Position numbers and translations under genes: made by a program. From contig CAZTWC010000137.1 of NCBI GenBank assembly GCA_964617105.1, forward strand, positions 1 to 9,342: 9,342 nt of DNA, in the 5' to 3' direction. Numbering within the stretch: the first letter of the stretch is position 1; each line of letters starts with the position of its first letter. Under the pieces are notes generated by a model. The model ran no database searches, was not told where the DNA came from, and saw only the letters and a list, made by a program, of their open reading frames with translations. Below are positions 1 to 5,898 of this stretch, one piece after another. Source of the DNA: CAZTWC01 sp964617105 [NCBI: uncultured Myxococcia bacterium]. GTDB taxonomy: Bacteria; CAZTWC01.

Positions 1-1887
1 GTCTGCGCCAACGATACTCATGGCGCTCCAATAGAGATGAATGCCATGAAAAAGGGGATTACCCCTCAGGAATTGGTAGAAGGTTATTATCACGAACATC
101 TCAAGGATTTCCAGGACTTCCAGGTTGATTTCGATATATTCTATACCACCAACAGCCCTGAAAACCGGCACTATGCCGACCTAATTTTTAACGCCGCTAA
201 AGACCAGGGTTACATCTATCAAAAACCATTGCAACTTTTTTATTGCCCCGAAGATAAGCGGTTTTTACCGGATAGGTATGTTAAAGGGGTTTGTCCCAAG
301 TGTGGGGCCAATGACCAATATGGCGATGTATGCGAACGCTGTAATTCCACCTATAATCCCACTGAATTGAAGGAGCCATATTGCTCTCTTTGTCACCAAT
401 CACCAATAGTCAAAGAATCGACCCACTATTTTTTTAAATTGAAAGAATTTCAGCAATGGTTGGGGGAGTGGCTGAACAATGAAGATATGTTAAAACCGGA
501 AATTAGAAACTATGTGCTCCGGTGGGTAAAAGATGGGCTGGAAGATTGGTGCATCAGCCGGGATGGCCCCTATTTTGGTTTTCTGATCCCCGGGGAGAAG
601 GACAAATATTATTATGTTTGGCTGGATGCCCCCATAGGTTATATCTCCGCCACCCAAAAATACTGTTCAGAGAGAGGGTTGACAGCCGATCATTACTGGA
701 AAAGTGATGAGAGTGAAATTATCCACTTTATCGGCAAAGATATCGTCTATTTTCATACTCTATTTTGGCCGGTTATGCTCAAGGTTTCAGGGTTTAATCT
801 TCCCTCAAGCGTCAAGGTACATGGTTTTTTAACCGTTAATCGGGAAAAGATGTCCAAGAGCCGGGGAACTTTTATCTCTGCTGCTGATTTTAAGCGTTTT
901 CTAGATCCTCAGTATTTACGCTACTATTACGCTGGCAGCCTCTCTTCAGGCATTGATGATATCGACTTGAGTTTTGAGGACTTCAAAAATCGGATCAATG
1001 GCGAATTAATTGGCAATTTGGTTAATTTCTGCAATCGCACCATCAAGTTTTGTCAAAAGATGGACAAAAAGATCTATCCCTGGCAGTGGGACCAGGAACG
1101 TAGCAATATCAGAGATGAATCTCTGTCAAGGTTAGAAAAGATCAGGGATTTATACGCTCAACTGGAGTTTCGAAAAGTAATATCCCTTACTAATGAAATA
1201 AGTGACCTGGGTAACCGCTATTTTCAGAGCAGCGCTCCCTGGAGCCTGTTAAAAAATTCCCCGGAAGAGGCCGGGGCGGTGGTGGCCTTTAGTCTCAACC
1301 TGGTGCAGATTATCGTCACTGTGCTCAAACCAGTGCTGCCCCAGATGTGTGCTGAGATTGAGAAACAGATGGGACTCGAAGATGGGAAGTGGCCCCAGGA
1401 TCGGGAGTTTTTTACCCTTCAGGAGGGGGAGATAAACTACAGTGCACCGCTGTTAAGCAGAGTGGACCAGAAGAAAATCGATGCACTTTTAGCCGAGCAG
1501 ACAGAGGGGAATAGCCCCGAGCCGGCAAAAGCTGAAGTTTCCCCTAAATCATCGGGAGGCCGAATCGATTTCAAACAGTTCGAAAAGATCGATATCCGGG
1601 TGGGAGAGATAAAGAGCGCCGAGAGGGTGAAAAAATCGGACAAACTGCTGAAGATAGAGGTGGACGTAGGCGAAGAGGAGGTCCGGACAGTGGTGGCCGG
1701 CATTGGCCAGAGTTACCAGCCCGAGGAGTTGGTAGGCAAGCGGGTGGCAGTGCTGGTAAACCTGAAACCAGCCAAGATCTTTGGAATCAAGTCTAACGGT
1801 ATGCTGCTGGCCGCCGGACCTGGCGGCTCGGAAGTAGTGTTGGCTGAATTTGGCCGCCCAGTGGAAACCGGCGAACCGGTCAGGTGA
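1..1887 (+). CDS. metG: Methionyl-tRNA synthetase, 5'-truncated by window edge
   Basis: Charges tRNA-Met with methionine in the cytoplasm. The frame is open from base 1 and begins with VCANDTHGAPI, matching the CADDTHGTPI segment of class I MetRS, so roughly the first 45 residues, including the HIGH motif, lie outside the window; the ATG at 37 is internal. Visible features in order: a zinc knuckle C-x2-C-x9-C-x2-C (codons from 292 to 342) followed by another CxxC (382-393), as in the four-cysteine-pair MetRS type; the KMSKS signature at 847-861; the anticodon-binding helical domain; and a C-terminal EMAPII/Trbp111-like tRNA-binding domain (about 1564-1880) with the IDIRVGEI and KIFGIKSNGML signatures. 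628 residues are visible, consistent with the long, dimeric MetRS form carrying the fused tRNA-binding domain. The product ends at TGA just before the convergent tRNA-Pro gene; no clear terminator lies between them. Confidence 0.97.
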   Translation, partial: VCANDTHGAPIEMNAMKKGITPQELVEGYYHEHLKDFQDFQVDFDIFYTTNSPENRHYADLIFNAAKDQGYIYQKPLQLFYCPEDKRFLPDRYVKGVCPKCGANDQYGDVCERCNSTYNPTELKEPYCSLCHQSPIVKESTHYFFKLKEFQQWLGEWLNNEDMLKPEIRNYVLRWVKDGLEDWCISRDGPYFGFLIPGEKDKYYYVWLDAPIGYISATQKYCSERGLTADHYWKSDESEIIHFIGKDIVYFHTLFWPVMLKVSGFNLPSSVKVHGFLTVNREKMSKSRGTFISAADFKRFLDPQYLRYYYAGSLSSGIDDIDLSFEDFKNRINGELIGNLVNFCNRTIKFCQKMDKKIYPWQWDQERSNIRDESLSRLEKIRDLYAQLEFRKVISLTNEISDLGNRYFQSSAPWSLLKNSPEEAGAVVAFSLNLVQIIVTVLKPVLPQMCAEIEKQMGLEDGKWPQDREFFTLQEGEINYSAPLLSRVDQKKIDALLAEQTEGNSPEPAKAEVSPKSSGGRIDFKQFEKIDIRVGEIKSAERVKKSDKLLKIEVDVGEEEVRTVVAGIGQSYQPEELVGKRVAVLVNLKPAKIFGIKSNGMLLAAGPGGSEVVLAEFGRPVETGEPVR

Positions 1888-1928
1888 TAGTTGTCCGGTA
1901 GTGAGGGATCAGGTGACAAAGATGATAT

Positions 1929-2005
1929 TGGTCGGGGCAACTGGATTTGAACCAGCGGCCTCATGGTCCCGAACCATGCGCTCTGCCAGGCTGAGCTATG
2001 CCCCG
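1929..2005 (-). tRNA. tRNA-Pro (anticodon CGG)
   Basis: Read on the minus strand this folds into a complete cloverleaf: acceptor CGGGGCA/TGCCCCG, D stem GCTC/GAGC, anticodon stem CATGG/CCATG with the seven-base loop TTCGGGA giving anticodon CGG, five-base variable loop, and T arm with GTTCAAAT. C1-G72, discriminator A73 and G37 next to the anticodon are the usual bacterial tRNA-Pro identity elements. The CCA end is genomically encoded (1929-1931). It reads the proline codon CCG. It is convergent with metG, whose stop lies about 40 bases away, and has its own promoter at 2034-2062. Confidence 0.96.
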
Positions 2006-2030
2006 ATATACGTGAAACTATAAAGAAGTC

Positions 2031-2357
2031 CTATATATACACAAGGTGGATGGTTTTGTCAATGGGGAAGATTGTGTGGTTTTTCGAGAAGATGGCCATG
2101 GCTTTTTTTAAGATATCTATCTCCACCTTTACTTCTTTGAGTTCACGTCTCAATTTATAAATTTCATTGTCTCTAGCGCTTAATTTCCCTTTTCCAGGAA
2201 AGGCTTCCTCTGCTTTTTCAAATAACTGATTCTTCCACTGCCTCAAAGTGCTTTCGGAAATACCCAAATCCCTGGCCACCGAGTTGACTGATTTGCCACT
2301 ATCCAGCACAAGCCTGACAGCATCCTTCTTAAACTCTGGATCTAGTTCTCTTCTCAT
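2031..2357 (-). pseudogene. Truncated IS3-family transposase OrfA (orfB lost)
   Basis: The 108-codon frame encodes an IS3/IS911-type OrfA. Residues about 1-50 form the HTH_Tnp_1 helix-turn-helix (EFKKDAVRLVL, SVNSVARDLGISESTLRQWK), and residues about 62-92 form the leucine-zipper coiled coil used for OrfA multimerisation. In an intact element OrfA binds the terminal repeats and a frameshifted OrfAB carries the DDE catalytic domain. An A7G run at 2102-2109, in the right place for the IS3 minus-one frameshift, is still present, but the minus-one frame closes after about 16 codons and no rve/DDE domain follows. The last dozen or so residues are read through the tRNA-Pro promoter and look foreign to the family. 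A purine-rich ribosome site (AGAGAGG) precedes the ATG by about 12 bases. The relic is catalytically dead. Confidence 0.85.
2034..2062 (-). promoter_or_regulatory. Sigma70-type promoter of tRNA-Pro
   Basis: On the minus strand TTGACA (2057-2062) is separated by exactly 17 bases from TATATA (2034-2039). Transcription should begin near 2027, giving a leader of about 20 bases before the mature tRNA 5' end at 2005. The promoter overlaps the last codons of the IS3-type orfA frame, which shows that this end of that frame is not native transposase sequence. Confidence 0.8.
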
Positions 2358-2460
2358 TCATCACTTTTTGCCTCTCTTCTATTTTTACTGACCATAGAAA
2401 AATAATTTTTCAAAATATTTAATCAATTCTTTAAAATTCCGGCCATTTCCCCCACCTGGA
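2358..2460. other. AT-rich flank, probable left end of the IS3 relic
   Basis: No gene is seen here. The strip lies upstream of the orfA start and probably contains the outer end of the old insertion sequence, but no matching second inverted repeat survives in the window, so the boundary cannot be fixed. The segment ATTTTTACTGACCA (2384-2397) resembles ATTTTTACGTGACCA near 4080-4094 in the same orientation. Confidence 0.35.
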
Positions 2461-2465
2461 TAGGG

Positions 2466-2567
2466 TTATCGGCCGACTTTATATTGACAATAGTCGGCCA
2501 ATAATGCTATCATTATTATGGTTATCAGCCGACTATATTTCAGGATAAAGATAGTTGGCCAGAATAA
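2466..2567. repeat. Four-half-site palindromic operator array before the ATPase gene
   Basis: Two imperfect palindromes lie in tandem. The first pairs TTATCGGCCGACT (2466-2478) with AGTCGGCCAATAA (2492-2504), 12 of 13 positions complementary. The second pairs TTATCAGCCGACTAT (2522-2536) with ATAGTTGGCCAGAATAA (2551-2567), less perfectly. The common half-site is close to TTATCGGCCGACTAT and alternates in orientation. Core centres are about 25, 31 and 30 bases apart. The promoter for the ATPase lies within the first palindrome, so a protein bound here would block or reshape transcription initiation. This looks like an operator for self-regulation or for a dedicated regulator; which protein binds is not shown. 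Confidence 0.75.
2484..2513 (+). promoter_or_regulatory. Promoter of the ATPase gene
   Basis: TTGACA (2484-2489) and TATCAT (2508-2513) are separated by 18 bases. The -35 hexamer sits in the loop between the two arms of the first palindrome, and the right arm fills most of the spacer. Transcription would start near 2520, at the edge of the second palindrome, leaving a leader of about 70 bases before the ATG at 2593. Confidence 0.65.
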
Positions 2568-2592
2568 ATATCTTCTATAACAGGAGTAGTTT

Positions 2593-4008
2593 ATGGAGTT
2601 TATGGGGAGATCAGAGGAGATAAGTCAACTCTGCAACTGGAATAAATCTGGGCGGCCGGCTTTTTTATCAGTTATATATGGACGACGACGTATTGGAAAA
2701 ACCAGGTTGGTTGAGGAAACCTTTAAAAAATCGCGGCTCCTTACTTTTGAAGGGCTGGAGGGCCAATCAACCAAAGAGCAGCAAATGCAATTTCTCGCCC
2801 GTCTTGCCTCTATAAGCGGCAGAAAGGAATACCAATTAATCAAATCGGCAAGTTGGACAGAGATACTGATACTCTTATCAGACTACATTGGCAAAAGACC
2901 AACCATCATTTTCTTGGATGAATTTCAATGGTTGGCTGCCAGCCGCAGCAAATTGGTGAGTAGTTTTAAGTATGTATGGGATAACTATTTTTGCAAAAAC
3001 AATAATGTTCATGTCATACTTTGCGGCTCAGTTTGTTCATTTTTGTTAAAAAAAGTGATTCGTTCAAAGGCACTATATGGGCGCATCGATTTGGAAATCA
3101 ATCTTAAACCATTACAATTGCCTGAAATCAAAAACCTCTTTCGTCCTAAGCGATCTTTGCGGGACGTGGTGGAAATGTATATGTCTTTGGGTGGAGTTCC
3201 CCAATACTTGAAAATGGTGGACCCATCTTTATCGGTTAGAGCCAATCTCGAAAATCTCTGTTTCTCTCCCAATGGTTATCTGGTAAATGAATTTGAACGA
3301 CTTTTTGCTAGCCATTTTGGCACCAATCGGCATTATAGAAAGATTTTGTTAATATTAGCAAAACACTCTTTTGCCACTAGAGAAGAGTTGCAAAAAGGGT
3401 GTAATCTCGATTCTGGCGGCAGAATCACCAGATACCTGGAAGATCTGGAAACAGCGGGATTTATTGAACGTTATGTGCCAGTGGACAAACCAAGCGCCTC
3501 TAAAATCAATCGATTTCGTATCGTAGACCCATATCTTATCTTCTATTTTCGCTTTATACAGTCCGCTTTGAAAAAGATAAATCAGCCAGGGCGCAGCCCC
3601 AATTTTTCCAGTTTTGTCCCTGATAAACGCTACTATGTCTGGTGTGGTCAGGCCTTTGAATCTCTCTGTCTAGCCCACAGCCATCTGATAAGTGAAAAAC
3701 TCGGCTTTAGTGCTGTCAATTATAATTATGGCTCCTGGTTTTCCCGCCAACCAGATTATAAGGGCTTTCAAATTGACCTGATGTTCCTTCGGGATGATCG
3801 AGTTATCACCATATGTGAGATGAAATTTCAAGATGCTAAGATTGGCAAAAACATTATTCCGGAAATTGCCCGCAAACGCTCCCTTTTGCCCAATCCCAAA
3901 AATTTTACCATTGAAACAGTTTTAATAACAGCCTCCCCAGCCACCAAAGAGTTGATCAATGAGCGATACTTCAACCGTATCTTGACATTATCTCAGTTAT
4001 TTGGGTGA
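2593..4008 (+). CDS. Archaeal-type AAA ATPase with DUF234/PD-(D/E)XK-like C terminus
   Basis: A 471-residue protein of the ATPase_2 (PF01637) plus DUF234 (PF03008) class. The Walker A is GRRRIGKT at residues about 30-37, Walker B is IIFLDE at about 105-110 followed by FQWL, and a sensor-like ILCGSVCSFL lies near 141-150. Residues about 240-300 look like a winged helix (LLILAKHSFATREEL, ITRYLEDLETAGFI), followed by the IVDPYLIFYFRF signature. The C-terminal part (about 345-471) has QIDLMF and ICEMKF, giving D-x13-E-x-K, the pattern of a PD-(D/E)XK nuclease fold. The start is supported by AGGAG six bases upstream (2582-2586). Molecular function is not established for this family; NTP-dependent action on DNA is an inference from the domains. 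No partner gene is next to it, so it appears to act alone. It is flanked by insertion-sequence and toxin relics and preceded by a distinctive operator array, which suggests transferred cargo. Confidence 0.9.
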   Translation: MEFMGRSEEISQLCNWNKSGRPAFLSVIYGRRRIGKTRLVEETFKKSRLLTFEGLEGQSTKEQQMQFLARLASISGRKEYQLIKSASWTEILILLSDYIGKRPTIIFLDEFQWLAASRSKLVSSFKYVWDNYFCKNNNVHVILCGSVCSFLLKKVIRSKALYGRIDLEINLKPLQLPEIKNLFRPKRSLRDVVEMYMSLGGVPQYLKMVDPSLSVRANLENLCFSPNGYLVNEFERLFASHFGTNRHYRKILLILAKHSFATREELQKGCNLDSGGRITRYLEDLETAGFIERYVPVDKPSASKINRFRIVDPYLIFYFRFIQSALKKINQPGRSPNFSSFVPDKRYYVWCGQAFESLCLAHSHLISEKLGFSAVNYNYGSWFSRQPDYKGFQIDLMFLRDDRVITICEMKFQDAKIGKNIIPEIARKRSLLPNPKNFTIETVLITASPATKELINERYFNRILTLSQLFG

Positions 4009-4061
4009 AAGAGACTCAACCATATGATTTGGTATTGAAAAAGTGATGACCATGAGAAAAG

Positions 4062-4110
4062 CGGTTTAGGAAATTGTCCATTTTTACGTGACCACTTCAA
4101 AAATTGTCCG
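4062..4110. mobile_element. Possible insertion-sequence terminus relic
   Basis: The nonamer AAATTGTCC occurs at 4071-4079 and again at 4101-4109, exactly 30 bases apart, with TTTTTACGTGACCAC between them. Repeated short GTCC/TGACCA-containing terminal motifs are typical of IS21-type ends. No istA/istB-like gene or opposite end is found in the window, so this is only a resemblance. Confidence 0.3.
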
Positions 4111-4149
4111 GCCTATGTCTCGAAACACCCTACCATTGCGGCCGGATAG

Positions 4150-4284
4150 AGTTTTTGCGAGGTACAGGTTCTAAAAGATTGCCGAGAGTGCCATATTGAA
4201 CCTGACTGGTTATTGATATACCGTATTGACGGAAATGAACTATGTTTGGTTCGCACGGGAACACACTCAGACTTGTTTGAGTAA
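4150..4284 (+). pseudogene. 3' fragment of a YafQ-family (RelE superfamily) toxin gene
   Basis: The plus frame ending at TAA 4282-4284 reads ECHIEPDWLLIYRIDGNELC and then LVRTGTHSDLFE, the highly conserved C-terminal third of YafQ-type mRNA interferase toxins. These are normally about 90 residues; about 34 good residues remain. Upstream in the same frame a stop lies at 4147-4149, and near 4170 the reading frame appears to shift (TGS in one frame, LKDCRECH in the next), so the N-terminal part, start and ribosome site are gone. No DinJ/RelB-type antitoxin is seen upstream. The fragment should be inactive. Confidence 0.8.
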
Positions 4285-4450
4285 ATCAGGAATGGGTATC
4301 CCGAACCAGCGCGCCCGAAGGAAGTGCCCTGGGGCGGCACCCGGGTTGGCTTCGAGGTTGAAATTTGCCACAAGATCGAAAGCCTCATGAGGAAGATCTG
4401 AGGGATTTTGCCAATTGACTGAGCTGTAGATTTTTCAGAACAAGTAATTC
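4285..4450 (+). other. GC-rich unassigned segment between toxin relic and truA
   Basis: The frame of the toxin relic stays open after its stop for another 38 codons to TGA at 4399-4401, reading through RPKEVPWGGTRVGFEVEI, but it has no convincing start and I do not recognise it. The segment is richer in G and C than its surroundings and contains a small hairpin GTGCC (4324-4328)/GGCAC (4336-4340). It could be a relic of another gene or simply truA leader DNA. No clear promoter or Shine-Dalgarno for truA is visible here. Confidence 0.3.
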
Positions 4451-5221
4451 ATGCACTATTACCGGCTGACAATTTCCTATAAAGGCACTTTGTTTTTTGG
4501 ATGGCAATACCAGACCAATGGTAAAGAAACCGTTATGGGGCACCTTCAGGATGCCTTAAAAAGAATTGCCCGGTATGAAAATATTTTTATCCTTGGTGCC
4601 AGCCGGACCGATACCGGCGTGCATGCCCTGGGGCAAATTGCCAAAATTGGTTTGCCGGTTAAGATAGAGCCGCAAATACTTGCCAGAGGGCTAAATTCCC
4701 TTTTGCACAATGATATCAGAATAGTAAAATGCCAACCATCTGAGCGCTATTTTGATCCCATCAATGAGAGTATCTCAAAGGAATATCACTACTATTTTTC
4801 CGATCTATTTCCCTCCCCGCCTCATTTGCGGGAAATTGTCAATTTTACTTCCACGCCTCTTGATCTCCAACTGATGAAAAAAGGATGTGAACTATTTGTC
4901 GGCACTTTTGATTTTGTTAATTTTTGCCGGAAAAGTTGCAAAGCCCGCAGCACCATCAGAACAATTATAAGTTGTGAGATTATAGAAAGATCTCTATCCC
5001 CCTTCCTATCTAAAACCTATGTTCTCAAAGTTGTAGGAACCGGTTTTTTAACCCAAATGGTCAGATATATGGCTGGAACCCTGTTGAAATTAGGAGAGCA
5101 TAAAATTGGGATGGAGAGGCTTTCAGCCTATCTAAAAAGCGCCCAAGATGATAAACCTGCCCCCAAAGCACCGGCCAAAGGGTTGCATCTATTCCAGGTC
5201 AACTATCCTGATGGCACTTGA
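4451..5221 (+). CDS. truA: tRNA pseudouridine synthase A
   Basis: Isomerises uridines 38-40 in the anticodon arm of many tRNAs to pseudouridine, in the cytoplasm. The 256-residue product has the normal TruA length and order: an N-terminal LTISYKGTLFFGWQYQ strand, the catalytic motif ASRTDTGVHALGQ with the nucleophile Asp at residue 54, the active-site tyrosine region KEYHYYF (Tyr near 112), and the C-terminal GTGFLTQMVRYMAGTLLKLGE motif. The ATG at 4451 aligns with the usual start, although the upstream ribosome site is weak. The gene sits alone on this strand between the accessory islet and a convergent transporter relic, so its promoter must lie in or beyond the debris upstream. The frame is intact and nothing suggests loss of function. 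Confidence 0.95.
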   Translation: MHYYRLTISYKGTLFFGWQYQTNGKETVMGHLQDALKRIARYENIFILGASRTDTGVHALGQIAKIGLPVKIEPQILARGLNSLLHNDIRIVKCQPSERYFDPINESISKEYHYYFSDLFPSPPHLREIVNFTSTPLDLQLMKKGCELFVGTFDFVNFCRKSCKARSTIRTIISCEIIERSLSPFLSKTYVLKVVGTGFLTQMVRYMAGTLLKLGEHKIGMERLSAYLKSAQDDKPAPKAPAKGLHLFQVNYPDGT

Positions 5222-5258
5222 GATTGTTTTTCAAAACCATTTAACCAGGTTTTCCACC

Positions 5259-5567
5259 CTATTTCTGGCCGGTGGCCGCTTCGGCAAAATTTTTGAAATG
5301 ACTTCTGATTTTAAAAAATGTATTGAGAATATCGTTGAAGAGCAATCCCGCATCTGGATCACACACTTTTTGGCGCAGCCTTTCTAAATGGTTTTGCCTA
5401 AACTGTTTAACATAAATGGTGGTCATCTCGAAATCAGAAGTCAAGATGTCAAATATTTTCAGTGACCCGCCAGCAAATTTTTGCAGGGCTTCTGACATGA
5501 TTTTCATGCCATACATAAAGACACCCAATCCGTCGATGGTATTAAACAATAGAATTTTTATATCCAT
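5259..5567 (-). pseudogene. Internally deleted Na/Pi cotransporter (N-terminal helix fused to PhoU-like tail)
   Basis: Residues 1-44 (ILLFNTIDGLGVFMYGMKIM, then SEALQKFAGGSLKIFDILTS) match the start of bacterial Na+/phosphate cotransporter family II proteins (PF02690). Residues about 47-100 (FRQNHLERLRQKVCDPDAG, LLFNDILNTFFKI, HFKNFAEAATG) match the C-terminal PhoU-like helical region of the same proteins. Full family members are usually well over 500 residues with duplicated transport domains; here the whole transport core, including the QSSS motifs, is missing and the two ends are joined in frame. The protein cannot be a normal transporter; it could still make a small one-helix protein. The stop codon lies 38 bases from the truA stop, convergent. 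The ribosome site before the ATG is weak. Confidence 0.75.
5299..5443. repeat. 13-bp perfect inverted repeat inside the cotransporter relic
   Basis: TGACTTCTGATTT (5299-5311) is exactly complementary to AAATCAGAAGTCA (5431-5443), with 119 bases between. The right arm encodes the LTSDF junction of the deleted transporter and the left arm encodes IRSHF near its C terminus. It may mark the rearrangement that removed the transporter core, or be chance. Confidence 0.6.
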
Positions 5568-5630
5568 GGTGATTCACTTTTAATCAATGTAATGGAATAG
5601 GGCAGTTAGATTTCAATGTTCAACTGACTG

Positions 5631-5659
5631 TTAACAGCGTAATTTTTAATATATATACT
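5631..5659 (+). promoter_or_regulatory. Predicted sigma70-type promoter, plus strand
   Basis: TTAACA (5631-5636), a 17-base spacer, then TATACT (5654-5659) is close to consensus. The next plus-strand gene is the Nif11-cupin protein, whose ATG is at 5899, so this would give an unusually long leader of about 230 bases. The leader contains the near-palindrome ACCCTTAGGGT (5701-5711). Confidence 0.5.
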
Positions 5660-5722
5660 CTAGATGGTCAAGTTTGCAAAAAAGGATGGGCAGAGAATTT
5701 ACCCTTAGGGTTCGCTCAAAAA

Positions 5723-5880
5723 TTAATTCGCACAACTAAGGTGAATTGTAATATATTGTAAATCAAGTTTTTCGAACCCAACGGTCATCCCTTTAGGAAC
5801 TACTGACAATGCATCGATGGAGAATCCACCGTTGTGTTCCTCCATGGCTTTTCGCAGGGGTTGGTAATAGGGAGTGTCAA
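5723..5880 (-). pseudogene. Unrecognised coding relic antisense to the Nif11-cupin leader
   Basis: The minus strand is open from inside the next gene down to TAA at 5723-5725 and reads like a real protein end: PYYQPLRKAMEEHNGGF, SIDALSVVPKGM, then TVGFEKLDLQYITIHLSCAN. An ATG at 5845 would give 40 residues, but no ribosome site supports it. I cannot assign a family. The composition and absence of stops suggest the 3' remainder of a lost gene, cut off by whatever placed the Nif11-cupin gene here. Chance is possible at this length. Confidence 0.3.
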
Positions 5881-5898
5881 TATTTAAAGGAGGATTCC

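Noticed and set aside
1437-1964. Two minus-strand open frames inside the metG 3' part
   Set aside because: They are Ser/Thr/Pro-rich complements of metG codons, and one runs through the tRNA gene.
1929-2005. tRNA-Pro as an integration site (att) for the islet
   Set aside because: The accessory DNA is on the 5' side of the tRNA, no copy of the tRNA 3' end is seen elsewhere, and no integrase gene is present.
2466-2567. CRISPR-like repeat array
   Set aside because: Only four short half-sites in alternating orientation with uneven 25-31-base spacing, overlapping a promoter; this is an operator pattern.
4113-4388. Minus-strand open frame of 91 codons
   Set aside because: It is antisense to the clear YafQ C-terminal relic and has no recognisable protein features or ribosome site.
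5222-5280. Hairpin CCACC/GGTGG as a terminator between truA and the cotransporter relic
   Set aside because: The stem is five base pairs with a 12-base loop, and no T-run follows on either strand.
5809-5898. Longer start for the Nif11-cupin protein
   Set aside because: The 30 extra residues do not belong to the Nif11 domain and no ribosome site precedes 5809, while 5899 has AAAGGAGG at ideal spacing.
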